Positions 34,123-42,992 of a stretch of DNA of 64,000 bases are shown piece by piece. The position numbers were made by a program, and so were the translations under genes. Location: assembly GCF_027789125.1 (NCBI RefSeq), contig NZ_JAQFVF010000027.1:62001-126000 (forward strand), in the 5' to 3' direction. Within the stretch, counting starts at the first letter, position 1. Every line of letters begins with the position of its first letter. The notes under the pieces were generated by a model, which was not told where the DNA came from, did not search any database, and saw only the letters and a list, made by a program, of their open reading frames with translations. Source of the DNA: Paenibacillus aestuarii. GTDB taxonomy: Bacteria; Bacillota; Bacilli; Paenibacillales; NBRC-103111.

Positions 34123-35340
34123 ATGAATAAAGCGATTGAACTCAAGCAGCCGGCGCAGCGCAAGCTGCTTTTCAGCACGGGGCTCAGCTGGCTGTTCGAT
34201 GCGATGGATGTCGGCATCATTTCATTCATAGCGGCGGCGCTCGCCCTGGAATGGAAGCTCAGCGCCCAGCAGATCGGCCTGCTGACCGCCGTCAATTCCA
34301 TCGGCATGGCCATTGGAGCGGCTGTCGCCGGGGCGCTGGCAGATAAATACGGGAGACGGGCGGTGCTGCTCGCGACGCTCTTGATCTTCTCCGCAGCCAG
34401 CGGGCTGTCGGCGCTCGCGACAAGCTTCGCCGTCCTCTGCGTGCTGCGTTTTATTACGGGCTTCGGCCTGGGCGGAGAGCTGCCGGTTGCGTCGACCCTC
34501 GTGTCGGAGTCCGTCCCTGCCAGTGAGCGCGGCCGCGTAGTCGTCCTGCTCGAGAGCTTCTGGGCTTGCGGTTGGATCATCGCCGCGCTGATTGCCTATT
34601 TTGTCATTCCGCATTATAGCTGGCGGCTGGCCTTTGTCATCGGCGCTGTCCCTGCGGTGTACGCCTTATATTTGCGCAGAGCCGTCCGGGACTCACCGCG
34701 CTTCATGCAGCAGAGCGGCGAGCGGCTCACTTTTGGCGAGCGGTTTGCGTCCGTATGGTCGGCGCGGCATCGCCGGTCTACAGTTATGCTGTGGATCTTG
34801 TGGTTTACTGTTGTGTTTTCCTATTACGGTATGTTTCTTTGGCTGCCGACTGTTATGGTGTTGAAAGGTTTTGGTCTTGTAAAAAGTTTCCAGTATGTAC
34901 TGATCATGACGCTGGCTCAGCTTCCCGGCTATTTTACAGCAGCTTATTTCATAGAGAAGTTTGGAAGGAAGTTTGTGCTTGTGCTGTACCTGCTGCTCAC
35001 CGCGCTTAGTGCTCTGTGGTTCGGCCACGCGGAGACGGTAAGCAGCTTGATTACCGCCGGCATTTGCTTGTCGTTTTTTAATCTTGGTGCCTGGGGCGGG
35101 ATGTACGCCTACACGCCGGAGCTGTACCCGACTGGCGTCCGCTCCACGGGCGTAGGTCTTGCAGCAGCTTTCGGGCGCATCGGCGGCGTGCTCGGGCCGT
35201 ATTTTGTCGGGCTGATGGTGGCACAAGGAAAACAGATCTTCAGCATCTTCATGTTTTTTTTCATCGCCGTTGTGCTCGGCGCACTGGCGGTGCTTTTTCT
35301 CGGTAAGGAGACGAAGGGCAGCGATCCGGATTTAGTGTGA
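34123..35340 (+). CDS. MFS transporter, NiaP (niacin)-like
   Basis: A 405-residue MFS protein with about 12 helices. The opening LSWLFDAMDVGIISFIAAAL, then GALADKYGRRAVLL (motif A) and GFGLGGELPVASTLVSE, are close to NiaP/YceI niacin transporters and related organic-acid carriers. The ATG at 34123 is favoured over 34099 because GGAG lies nine bases upstream. The substrate is probably nicotinate, but other aromatic acids are possible. It is a single gene with a shared terminator downstream. Confidence 0.85.
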   Translation: MNKAIELKQPAQRKLLFSTGLSWLFDAMDVGIISFIAAALALEWKLSAQQIGLLTAVNSIGMAIGAAVAGALADKYGRRAVLLATLLIFSAASGLSALATSFAVLCVLRFITGFGLGGELPVASTLVSESVPASERGRVVVLLESFWACGWIIAALIAYFVIPHYSWRLAFVIGAVPAVYALYLRRAVRDSPRFMQQSGERLTFGERFASVWSARHRRSTVMLWILWFTVVFSYYGMFLWLPTVMVLKGFGLVKSFQYVLIMTLAQLPGYFTAAYFIEKFGRKFVLVLYLLLTALSALWFGHAETVSSLITAGICLSFFNLGAWGGMYAYTPELYPTGVRSTGVGLAAAFGRIGGVLGPYFVGLMVAQGKQIFSIFMFFFIAVVLGALAVLFLGKETKGSDPDLV

Positions 35341-35370
35341 ATAACGCGGGTGAGCGGTGGCGCGGCGGCG

Positions 35371-35460
35371 AGAAGGCGCTGCAAGGCACTAAAGTTGCGT
35401 TGCAGACTGCATGGAAGCGCGAAGAGCGCTGCAGGGCGATAAACTCGCTGCGTCGCCCCG
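35371..35460. repeat. Two degenerate direct repeats with a 50-bp period
   Basis: GCGCTGCAAGGCACTAAA (35376) and GCGCTGCAGGGCGATAAA (35426) are 50 bases apart, with similarity continuing on both sides. The DNA is GC-rich and non-coding, between the MFS stop codon and the shared terminator. Confidence 0.5.
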
Positions 35461-35479
35461 CAGGCACGCGCATAACAGC

Positions 35480-35509
35480 AAAGGGTGTCCCGCTGGGACA
35501 CCCTTTTTA
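35480..35509. terminator. Bidirectional terminator between the MFS and cupin genes
   Basis: AAAGGGTGTCCC and GGGACACCCTTT form a 12-bp stem with A- and T-tracts on the two sides. Confidence 0.9.
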
Positions 35510-35932
35510 CGGCTGTATTCGTTTGAACTTCGCATCCAGATGAGGAAGCAGCATCACACTTTCCTGTTCGTTCGGATCGGTGCGGGCGATAATGGCGGTG
35601 CAGCTGTCGGCATCGCTGGGGTTGTAAGGCAAATGCGGCATACCGGCAGGAATGTACAGAAAGTCGCCTTCTTCGATCTGCATGTGCTGTTCCAACTGCT
35701 CGCCGAACCACATGGCGGATTGCCCGCGCAGCATGTAGATGGCCGTTTCATGGCTTTCGTGCAGATGAGCCTTCGCTTTGCCTCCCGGAGGGATGGTGAG
35801 GATATGCATGCAGATGCTCTCCGCGCCTGCGCTTTCAGCAGAGATCGCTTCGCCATAATCGAAGCCCTGCTTGCCGTGATATTGCCTGGAGGGGCGAATT
35901 AATCGGCAGCTCTTGGGCGAGTTCGTGCTCAT
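35507..35932 (-). CDS. Cupin domain protein
   Basis: A 141-residue single-domain cupin. Motif 1 is GGKAKAHLHESHETAIYMLRG split around the conserved His-x-His and Glu; motif 2 is EGDFLYIPAGMPHLPYN. The three His and one Glu would bind a metal such as iron or manganese. It could be a small dioxygenase, isomerase or sensor; nothing nearby points to a substrate. The ATG at 35932 has GGAGG upstream. Its 3' end runs into the shared terminator. Confidence 0.88.
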   Translation of the reverse strand: MSTNSPKSCRLIRPSRQYHGKQGFDYGEAISAESAGAESICMHILTIPPGGKAKAHLHESHETAIYMLRGQSAMWFGEQLEQHMQIEEGDFLYIPAGMPHLPYNPSDADSCTAIIARTDPNEQESVMLLPHLDAKFKRIQP

Positions 35933-36112
35933 AAGTTCCCGACACCTCCGTGTCTATGATTCATCTTGTACATGATATGGAGGGTCTCCGCGGAAAAGAA
36001 CAGCAAGCCACAGCCGATTCTCACCTCTTCGCAGCTTCCCACTATTCACAAACTCAGTGATCACCTTGATTTGGATTACGAAAAATCTTACGAGATTATG
36101 AAGAAAAAGGCG

Positions 36113-36143
36113 TTGACCTTCACGCTGCGTCAAGGTGTACGCT
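36113..36143 (+). promoter_or_regulatory. MerR-type promoter/operator of the TipAS regulator gene
   Basis: TTGACC (36113-36118) and TACGCT (36138-36143) are 19 bases apart, the over-long spacer typical of MerR-activated promoters. The spacer carries the dyad ACCTTCACG-CTG-CGTCAAGGT (one mismatch), as expected for an autoregulatory site. Confidence 0.75.
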
Positions 36144-36165
36144 TAGTTTGTCAGGAGGAGAAGCC

Positions 36166-36930
36166 ATGGAATACACCGTTCAAAAGCTCGGCCAACTCGC
36201 AGGCATCAGCACCAGAACGCTTCGTTATTATGATGAGATCGGCCTATTGAAGCCAGCGAGAATCAGTTCCTCGGGTTACCGGATTTACGGCCAATCGGAA
36301 GTTAACCAGCTGCAGCAAATTTTGTTTTATAGAGAACTTGGTGTTCCGCTCGATCAGATTAAAGACATCCTTACAGATCCGGCATTTGATGGCGCCAAAG
36401 CTTTGATAGAGCACCGTGAGCAGCTCCTGGAAAGACGCAAGCAACTGGATCAGCTGATAGCGAATGTCGAGAAAACAATAGCCTTGGCGGAAGGGAGAAC
36501 AGTCATGAGCGATCAAGAGAAATTCGAAGGTTTCAAGCAGCAAAAGATCGAGGAGAACGAACAGAAATATGGCAAAGAAATTCGTGATAAATATGGCGAC
36601 GAGCAAGTCGAAGCGTCCAACCAGAAAGTAAAAAATATGACGCAAGCCCAGTATGACGAAGTCACTCGTTTAGCGGAGCAGGTGCAAGAGGCGCTGGCTG
36701 TCGCATTCACAACCGGTGACCCCGCAGGGCCGCAGGCACAAAAAGCGGCCGACTTGCATAAGCAATGGCTCACCTATTATTGGAGCGAATACAGTAAGGA
36801 GGCACACGCCGGTCTTGCCCAGATGTACGTGGACGATGAACGATTCCGGGCTTACTATGACGCCAAGCAGCCAGGGACGGCGGAATTTCTGCGCGACGCC
36901 ATCCGCATATATACCGGAGCCACTTCATAA
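36166..36930 (+). CDS. MerR family regulator with C-terminal TipAS domain
   Basis: A 254-residue regulator. The N-terminal MerR winged helix has VQKLGQLAGISTRTLRYYDE and GLLKPARISSSGYRIY; a helix of about 40 residues dimerises it; the C-terminal part (about 140-250) is a TipAS drug-binding domain ending HAGLAQMYVDDERFRAYYD. Proteins of this type (TipAL, Mta) bind thiopeptides or other drugs and activate efflux genes and themselves. The ATG at 36166 has AGGAGGAG five bases upstream. The operator just before the gene supports autoregulation. No efflux pump is directly adjacent. Confidence 0.92.
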   Translation: MEYTVQKLGQLAGISTRTLRYYDEIGLLKPARISSSGYRIYGQSEVNQLQQILFYRELGVPLDQIKDILTDPAFDGAKALIEHREQLLERRKQLDQLIANVEKTIALAEGRTVMSDQEKFEGFKQQKIEENEQKYGKEIRDKYGDEQVEASNQKVKNMTQAQYDEVTRLAEQVQEALAVAFTTGDPAGPQAQKAADLHKQWLTYYWSEYSKEAHAGLAQMYVDDERFRAYYDAKQPGTAEFLRDAIRIYTGATS

Positions 36931-36978
36931 TAATAGCGGGCTTGGAAATACTACGGTCAGAAAGGAAGGCGGTAGAGG

Positions 36979-37131
36979 ATGGAAAACGTTGAAAATCAAC
37001 CGGCCGATGATCAAGCGCCAGCTGAGGAATCAAACATGACATCGGGGCCGTTCCGTCATTCTGATTTCGAACTGATCGCAAGCTATGCCAGACAGCTCAA
37101 CGGTGAGCTGGAGGATGAAGCTGAGCATTAA
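36979..37131 (+). CDS. Small acidic hypothetical protein, 50 aa
   Basis: A 50-residue protein (begins MENVENQPADDQAPAEE, ends NGELEDEAEH). GGAAGGCGGTAGAGG precedes the ATG, and a terminator starts a few bases after the stop. It is strongly acidic, with a disordered first half and a short helix (DFELIASYARQL). It lies 48 bases behind the MerR-TipAS gene and may be cotranscribed with it. The function is unknown. Confidence 0.6.
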   Translation: MENVENQPADDQAPAEESNMTSGPFRHSDFELIASYARQLNGELEDEAEH

Positions 37132-37137
37132 CTGAAG

Positions 37138-37174
37138 CGACAAGCATGCTGCATAGCGGTGTGCTTGTCGTTTT
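37138..37174 (+). terminator. Terminator of the MerR-TipAS/50-aa unit
   Basis: CGACAAGCATGC pairs with GTGTGCTTGTCG and is followed by TTTT. Confidence 0.85.
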
Positions 37175-37180
37175 GTATAT

Positions 37181-37220
37181 GAAGAAACACCCTCCGTGCG
37201 CATGAGCTTTGGAGGGTGTT
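37181..37220 (-). terminator. Terminator of the deacetylase gene
   Basis: AACACCCTCC and GGAGGGTGTT form a perfect 10-bp stem; the minus strand continues TTTCTTC. Confidence 0.75.
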
Positions 37221-37244
37221 CGGCTTGGCGGAAGCGTAAACGCC

Positions 37245-37970
37245 TCAAGGCTGCTTGGCCGGCACAGCTTTACCGTAGCTGAGCAGCTCGGACACCGTGA
37301 CGAAGCGGTAGCCCCGCTTTTCGAGTTCGGGCAAAATTTGCTTCAACGCTGCAATGGTTTGCGTACGTCCTTCAATATAATCATGGAACAACACGATGTT
37401 ACCGCTGCTTGCATTTTTGAGAACCCGGTCTACAATGCGCTGTACACCTGGGGAATTCCAGTCACGGGTATCCAGATGCCAGGACCACATGATCATTTTG
37501 TAGCCTTCCTGCTTGGCCAGATTGACGAGTCCTTCGTTATAAATGCCGCCGGGCGGACGGAACAGATGGCTCCGGGTGTGGGTCACGGATTCGATCAATT
37601 CTTCCGTTTTGTTGATTTCCTTTTTCATATTCGTCCGTTTGGAGAGAAAAGCGTGACTGTACGTATGATTGGCCAGTTCGTGGCCCTCGTTGACTTCCCG
37701 CTGCAAAATCTCCGGAAACCGCTCCACTTTGTTGCCGACGACAAAGAAGGTTGCTTTGGCATTGTATTGCTTCAGCAAATCGAGAATTTGCGGCGTGTGT
37801 TCCGGGTGCGGCCCATCGTCGAACGTGAGTGCGATCACCTTCTCCGTCGTCGCAATTTCCCAAACGACATCCCCCCTGTTCTCATAATAAAACCGGTCCT
37901 TCTTAGGTGCCGCATGGCCGGAAGACGCAAACAGAAAGAAACAAAGGCAGAGAGTAACAACGACTTTCAT
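37245..37970 (-). CDS. Exported polysaccharide deacetylase (NodB domain)
   Basis: A 241-residue protein with a signal peptide (1-20, cleavage near GHA). All NodB motifs are present: TFDDGP (D51/D52), the zinc ligands H102 and H106 in NHTYSH, RPPGG with R138, DTRDW and LFHD. It would remove acetyl groups from a wall or capsule polysaccharide outside the membrane; in spore formers such proteins include PdaA and PdaB, which act on cortex or mother-cell glycans, and size and motifs are compatible with them. RBS AAAGGAGG precedes the ATG. It is a single gene. Confidence 0.9.
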   Translation of the reverse strand: MKVVVTLCLCFFLFASSGHAAPKKDRFYYENRGDVVWEIATTEKVIALTFDDGPHPEHTPQILDLLKQYNAKATFFVVGNKVERFPEILQREVNEGHELANHTYSHAFLSKRTNMKKEINKTEELIESVTHTRSHLFRPPGGIYNEGLVNLAKQEGYKMIMWSWHLDTRDWNSPGVQRIVDRVLKNASSGNIVLFHDYIEGRTQTIAALKQILPELEKRGYRFVTVSELLSYGKAVPAKQP

Positions 37971-38093
37971 AGCCGCCTCCTTTGCAAAATTGGATAAACA
38001 TTAGGATGCGCAGGTGCATCCCGGATTATTTGCCAATCGATGGCGGATTTGCGATAATGCGCATAGGAAATCAATGGGATTGAGGTGCTATTT

Positions 38094-39182
38094 ATGAAGG
38101 ATAAGCAGCAATACGCATTCATCGGCTCATACGCGGAGTCGGACCAAACGGGATTGTATGCATGCAGCTACGATCAGGAAACGGGCAGCTTAACGCTGCT
38201 TGATCAAGTGTCAGGGTTGCCGAATCCAACGTTCTTGGATATCGACGAAAGCAGAAACATCATCTATGCCCTCACGGAAGGCGTCGATGCGAATCAACAG
38301 CGCTGCGGTGCGGCAGCTGCGTATGCTTTTGATCCATTCGCAGGCAAGCTGCTGCTGTTGAATAAAGAAGTGACACTGCCGGCTACGACCTGCCACATTA
38401 CGCTGGACCGCGCGCGCCAGTGCCTGATGGTCGCCAGCTACCATGGCGGCATGGTCGGCTTGTCGCCGCTGCTGCCGGACGGGCGCATTGGCGCAACGTC
38501 CGATATTCAGCGGCATCAGGGCGCAAGCGTCCTTCCGGTGCAGGACCGCCCGCGGGCGCATTCCGTCACGCTGGACCGGGCCAACCGCTTCGCGATTGTA
38601 TGCGATCTCGGCTTGGATCAACTTGTCGTGTACAAGCTGGATGCTGTGAATCACCGCCTAATCCCGCACAGCCAGACGGCGATTACGCCAGGGTCAGGTC
38701 CGCGTCACTTTGCTTTTCATCCAAATTTGCCGTACGGATATGTCATCAATGAGCTGAACGCGACCATCACTGTGCTTGCCTACGAGGAAGAAGCGGGACA
38801 ATTGAACGTGATTCAAACCGTATCAACGCTGCCTGCGGATTATCAAGGCGATAACGCTTGCGCAGATATCCACATCTCGCCGGACGGGCGCTTTATATAT
38901 GGCTCCAACCGCGGGCATGACAGCCTTGCGGTGTACGCCATTGATGCGCAAAGCGGCCGACTGACGCTCGTGGAGCATGCGTCAACATTAGGCGGACATC
39001 CGCGCAATTTCGCCATCTCACCGGATGGACGATTCGTACTGGTTGCGAACCGCGACGGCAACAACATCGTGTCCTTCAGCCGCGATGCGCAAACTGGCAA
39101 GGTGACGCCAACGGGAAGCGAGCTTAAGCTTTCCAAGCCTGTATGTATGAAGCTGCGTACACTGCCTGCAGGAGACATGTGA
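38094..39182 (+). CDS. Lactonase family protein (6-phosphogluconolactonase-like beta-propeller)
   Basis: A 362-residue seven-bladed propeller of the YbhE/Pgl lactonase family, with repeated blades such as YAFIGSYAESDQTGLY, GPRHFAFHPNLPYGYVINE, ISPDGRFIYGSNRGHDS and GHPRNFAISPDGRFVLVANR. The last three motifs hold the usual catalytic-side Arg/His. Expected to hydrolyse 6-phosphogluconolactone or a related sugar lactone in the cytosol. The ATG at 38094 is preceded by GAGGTG. The stop overlaps the next gene's ATG by one base (TGATG), so the two are coupled. Confidence 0.88.
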   Translation: MKDKQQYAFIGSYAESDQTGLYACSYDQETGSLTLLDQVSGLPNPTFLDIDESRNIIYALTEGVDANQQRCGAAAAYAFDPFAGKLLLLNKEVTLPATTCHITLDRARQCLMVASYHGGMVGLSPLLPDGRIGATSDIQRHQGASVLPVQDRPRAHSVTLDRANRFAIVCDLGLDQLVVYKLDAVNHRLIPHSQTAITPGSGPRHFAFHPNLPYGYVINELNATITVLAYEEEAGQLNVIQTVSTLPADYQGDNACADIHISPDGRFIYGSNRGHDSLAVYAIDAQSGRLTLVEHASTLGGHPRNFAISPDGRFVLVANRDGNNIVSFSRDAQTGKVTPTGSELKLSKPVCMKLRTLPAGDM

Positions 39183-40150
39183 TGAAAGCATTAATTTTTG
39201 AGACTTTCGGCGGACCGGAAGTGCTGCGCTATGCCGAAATCCCCGATCCGCTGCTTACGCCAGGCACAGTGCTTGTGCGGACACAAGCGATCGGCTTGAA
39301 CTTTGCCGATATTTACCGCAGGCGCGGTAATTACCATCTGTCCGGTCAGCCGCCGTACATTCTCGGCTATGAGGGCGCCGGCATTGTGGAGCGAGTGGCC
39401 GAAGACGTGCGCGACATCCAGGTCGGAGACCGGATCGCCTTCGCCGACGTGCCTTATGCCAATGCAGAGCTGGTTGCCGTGCCGCGTGAGCGCGCCGTCC
39501 CGCTGCCTGCTGACATTGCGTACGAGCAGGCGGCAGGCGTGCTGCTGCAGGGTATGACCGCGCATTATTTGGTCAATGACAGCTACCGTGTGCAGCCGGG
39601 AGACGACATTCTCGTGCATGCGGCAGCAGGAGGCGTCGGCCAGCTCTTGACCCAGCTGTGCAAGATCAAAGGCGCGCGGGTCATCGGCCTGACATCGACG
39701 GATGCGAAGCGGGCCATTGCGCAGGCGGCAGGCGCCGATGAAGTGCTGCTGTACGGCAGCGATTGGACGGCCGGGGTGCTGCAGTGGTCGGCGGACCAGC
39801 AGGGCGTTCAGGCGGCATATGACTCCGTTGGCTCGACACTGATGAGCAGTTTTGCAGCGGTACGGACGAAAGGGACGGTTGTGTTCTACGGCATGGCCGG
39901 CGGAGATCCGGCTCCTGTCGATCCGCGGATGCTGATGGATACGTCGAAGACGTTAACCGGCGGCGATCTGTGGAACCATGTTACGAGCCGGGAGAACCGG
40001 ATTGAACGCGCCCGCGCCTTGTTCGATTTGCTGCGCAGCGGCCAGCTGAAGACTGAAAGATTCAAGCGCTTCGCCCTTCAAGACGGTGCGGAGGCGCACA
40101 AGCTGCTGGAGAGCCGGAACAGTACCGGGAAAATATTGCTGATTCCCTAA
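39182..40150 (+). CDS. Quinone oxidoreductase-like zinc-free MDR enzyme
   Basis: A 322-residue NADPH:quinone reductase of the medium-chain dehydrogenase superfamily. The substrate domain opens with LIFETFGGPEVLRYAEIPDP and the nucleotide domain has VHAAAGGVGQLLTQLCK. Zinc-binding Cys residues are absent, as in zeta-crystallin. The ATG at 39182 has GGAG upstream and overlaps the lactonase stop. A terminator follows. The coupling to a lactonase gene hints at linked redox or detoxification work, but this is only context. Confidence 0.9.
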   Translation: MKALIFETFGGPEVLRYAEIPDPLLTPGTVLVRTQAIGLNFADIYRRRGNYHLSGQPPYILGYEGAGIVERVAEDVRDIQVGDRIAFADVPYANAELVAVPRERAVPLPADIAYEQAAGVLLQGMTAHYLVNDSYRVQPGDDILVHAAAGGVGQLLTQLCKIKGARVIGLTSTDAKRAIAQAAGADEVLLYGSDWTAGVLQWSADQQGVQAAYDSVGSTLMSSFAAVRTKGTVVFYGMAGGDPAPVDPRMLMDTSKTLTGGDLWNHVTSRENRIERARALFDLLRSGQLKTERFKRFALQDGAEAHKLLESRNSTGKILLIP

Positions 40151-40176
40151 CAGAGGGATTCATTTAACGTTAATGA

Positions 40177-40217
40177 AGAGCCTTTCATGGAACCCAATGG
40201 GGTCGTGAAGGGCTTTT
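40177..40217 (+). terminator. Terminator of the lactonase-quinone reductase operon
   Basis: AGAGCCTTTCAT pairs with GTGAAGGGCTTT and is followed by a short T-tract. Confidence 0.75.
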
Positions 40218-40331
40218 GCTATGATTTTTAGGAAAAGTGTTAAGAAATCTAATAGAAATTGTGGAAGTCTGCTAACAAATTTCGCTTAAGATGTTACGAG
40301 TGATTTGGAACGAACCTGTGTGGAAGGTGGA

Positions 40332-42695
40332 ATGATCGTGCGTTCCCTTAGTGTACGCAATAAATTAATTGTTTCTGTCTCGTTCATTCTTTGTATTCCA
40401 TGCATCTTGATCGGATGGATTTCTTACCAGACTTCCTACAAACAGCTCAACGAACATACGATGGAAAGTATCCAAAGAGATGTGCAGCTGTTGAATGCCA
40501 ACGTCGAGCGGAACGTAGAGCTGTGGGAAAGAGACGTTGCTTTTTTGGCCCAGACGATTCATCTGGAGAAGGTTGGAAAAACCATGACAGCGGAAGATCC
40601 GATTATCCGGGAGTTGATCGATCGGCATCAAGCGCTGCACCCTGAGCTCAATACGACGACGGTAGCGACGGAAGACGGGATGCTCATGACGGCGCCGAAA
40701 GATATGAGCTTGGAGCCCGGATACGATCCGCGGCAGCAGCTTTGGTACCAAGCCGCGATGGCGAATCCCGGGAGGACGACGATTACCCCGCCTAGGGTGT
40801 CTAAGGCGCTGAACCGCCTCGTCGTGCAGATTGCCGCAGCAACTAGCGACCGCCAAGGTGTGGTCGGGGTCGGACTGCTGCTGGACGAGCTGACGCGGAG
40901 CGTGAACCAGATTAATATCGCGCGCGGCGGATTTGTGTACATCGTGGATCGTGACGGCATCGTCGTGGCGTCGACCATTGAGCCGATCGCCGAGCGTGCC
41001 AAGGGCGAGCACATTCAGCGTATTTTACAACAAAATGAGGGAACGATCAGCTTTCAGCGAGACGGTACGAATAAGGAAGCCGTATTTCAGACGAATGAGC
41101 TGACCGGCTGGAAAATCGTCGGCGAAGTCGACCGCCAGGAACTGATAGCCAGTGTTAGACCGATTTTTAATACGACTTTGGTCGTGCTGCTGATCGCGAT
41201 TTTTTTGACCGCCTGCCTGATCTCCCTGATCATTCGTACGATTACGCTCCCGCTTAAGGAGCTGGCTGTGGCTTCAGAGCGTGTAAGCGGCGGCAATTTC
41301 AACGAGCATGTCACCATAACAAGCAATGATGAATTTCAAAAATTGGGTGAAGCTTACAATCACATGATGGACTCGTTGAGCCAATTTGCTTTTTATGATC
41401 CATTGACGATGCTGCCCAACCGGAGACAGTTTACCGCATCTCTGGAACAGGCAGTCGGAAAGGCTGCTGCCCATAAGGGCAAAATGGCGATTATCTTCAT
41501 TGATGTGGATAACTTTAAACGCATCAATGATACGCTCGGCCACTCCGTCGGCGATATGCTGCTGCAAAAATTTGCGTATCGGCTCCAATATGTCATCGGC
41601 TCCCATGGCGTTGCGGCCAGACTTGGAGGCGACGAGTTCGTCGTGCTGCTGCAGCAGCAGCAGGCGCAAACGGAATATGTGGAGCTGATCGCCAGCCTGC
41701 TCCGTGACAGCTGCGTCAGGCCGCTTGAGCTGCAGCACCAATCGATCCATGTGAACATGAGCATGGGGATTGCCGTCTATCCGGACCATGGCAAGAATGG
41801 GGAGGAACTTCTCAAGCACGCGGACATGGCGATGTACAAGGCGAAGGAGCTGGGGAAAAATAACTACCAGTTTTTTGACTGCGATATGATTGAGGTCGTA
41901 ACTAGAAAATCGCTCATCGAGCAGCTGCTGCGTACGGCTTTGGATAAAAATGAATTCGCCGTCCATTACCAGCCGCAGATGGCTGCAGCCACTGGCGACA
42001 TTCGGGGATTTGAAGCCCTGGTGCGCTGGGACAGTCCGGAGCGGGGCCCGATTTCACCTGTTGAGTTTATTCCGATTGCGGAGGAAATGGGATTGATCGC
42101 CTACATCGACCAATGGGTGATGCTGCAAGCATGTAGGAAAAACGTGGAATTCCAGAAGCGGTTTGGGCGCCCGTATTTGATGTCGGTCAATATTTCAGCT
42201 CTGCAGCTGAAGCAGCGGTATTTTGCGGAAAATGTGGAAGCGATTTTGAAAGAAACGCAAATGAAGCCGGAGCATTTGGAGATTGAGATTACGGAGAGTG
42301 TCCTCATTGAATCGCTGGAAAGCTCGGTGGCGGCTCTATGGAAATTGGAAAGCCTCGGCGTGAAAATCGCGTTGGACGATTTTGGGACTGGCTACTCTTC
42401 GCTGAGCTATTTGAAGGTGCTGCCGATCCATACGCTCAAAATTGACAAATCGTTCGTGCAAGGTATGACATCGGCTTCCGCCGAAAAAGCGATCACGGAG
42501 TCGATTATTGATCTCGTGCACAAATTGGGGCATGGGGTCGTGGCCGAAGGCGTAGAAACCGAGGAGCAGCTGGCGCTGCTCAAAACATGGAATTGCGATT
42601 TTGTGCAAGGCTATTTCTTCAGCAAGCCAGTTGCTGAAGATCAGCTGATCAATTTAATATCTGATACGAATAATGGTCTTGTGGCGCCTAATTAA
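40332..42695 (+). CDS. Membrane GGDEF-EAL protein with Cache and HAMP domains (cyclic di-GMP turnover)
   Basis: A 787-residue signalling protein. A first helix (about 10-30), an external Cache-type sensor domain (about 32-270), a second helix (about 278-302) and a HAMP linker lead to GGDEF (motif 432-436, intact) and EAL (EALVRW at 561, with EITES, D682/D683 in DDFGTGYSS and AEGVETEEQ). Both active sites look complete, so it may both make and break cyclic di-GMP, or one may serve as a GTP sensor. The start is ATG 40332; GTG 40338 is also well spaced from AAGGTGG. It is monocistronic. Confidence 0.93.
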   Translation: MIVRSLSVRNKLIVSVSFILCIPCILIGWISYQTSYKQLNEHTMESIQRDVQLLNANVERNVELWERDVAFLAQTIHLEKVGKTMTAEDPIIRELIDRHQALHPELNTTTVATEDGMLMTAPKDMSLEPGYDPRQQLWYQAAMANPGRTTITPPRVSKALNRLVVQIAAATSDRQGVVGVGLLLDELTRSVNQINIARGGFVYIVDRDGIVVASTIEPIAERAKGEHIQRILQQNEGTISFQRDGTNKEAVFQTNELTGWKIVGEVDRQELIASVRPIFNTTLVVLLIAIFLTACLISLIIRTITLPLKELAVASERVSGGNFNEHVTITSNDEFQKLGEAYNHMMDSLSQFAFYDPLTMLPNRRQFTASLEQAVGKAAAHKGKMAIIFIDVDNFKRINDTLGHSVGDMLLQKFAYRLQYVIGSHGVAARLGGDEFVVLLQQQQAQTEYVELIASLLRDSCVRPLELQHQSIHVNMSMGIAVYPDHGKNGEELLKHADMAMYKAKELGKNNYQFFDCDMIEVVTRKSLIEQLLRTALDKNEFAVHYQPQMAAATGDIRGFEALVRWDSPERGPISPVEFIPIAEEMGLIAYIDQWVMLQACRKNVEFQKRFGRPYLMSVNISALQLKQRYFAENVEAILKETQMKPEHLEIEITESVLIESLESSVAALWKLESLGVKIALDDFGTGYSSLSYLKVLPIHTLKIDKSFVQGMTSASAEKAITESIIDLVHKLGHGVVAEGVETEEQLALLKTWNCDFVQGYFFSKPVAEDQLINLISDTNNGLVAPN

Positions 42696-42721
42696 TCAGC
42701 GAAAGCGCGGAAAGTGAAAGG

Positions 42722-42777
42722 CTCCCCTCGAGGTAAACCGGTTCGATAAGAAACCGCTGCTTGGAGGGGAGTTTTTT
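42722..42777 (+). terminator. Intrinsic terminator of the GGDEF-EAL gene
   Basis: CTCCCCTC and GAGGGGAG pair over a 34-base loop with further pairing, followed by TTTTTT. Confidence 0.85.
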
Positions 42778-42992
42778 GATGTGCTCTAATCCTATTTTGC
42801 TGACTTATTGCAGCCGGACCCCCTTTCAATTTCCCTGTAGACGACTTTGCCCAATTAGAGCCTGTCATCCGGTCGAGGGTCGTGAAAGTTTTTGTTGGCG
42901 GCGAAGGCGGGCGCGCGAGCGAGGGGATAGCGGAAGGAAGACTCTGCTATGGGAGCCTGCGATCCACGTCCTCCCCCCGCAAAGCGCGCTTG

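Noticed and set aside
35966..36250. A 94-codon plus-strand frame overlapping the MerR gene
   Set aside because: It runs through the MerR-type promoter and operator and into the regulator gene in another frame, with no ribosome binding site.
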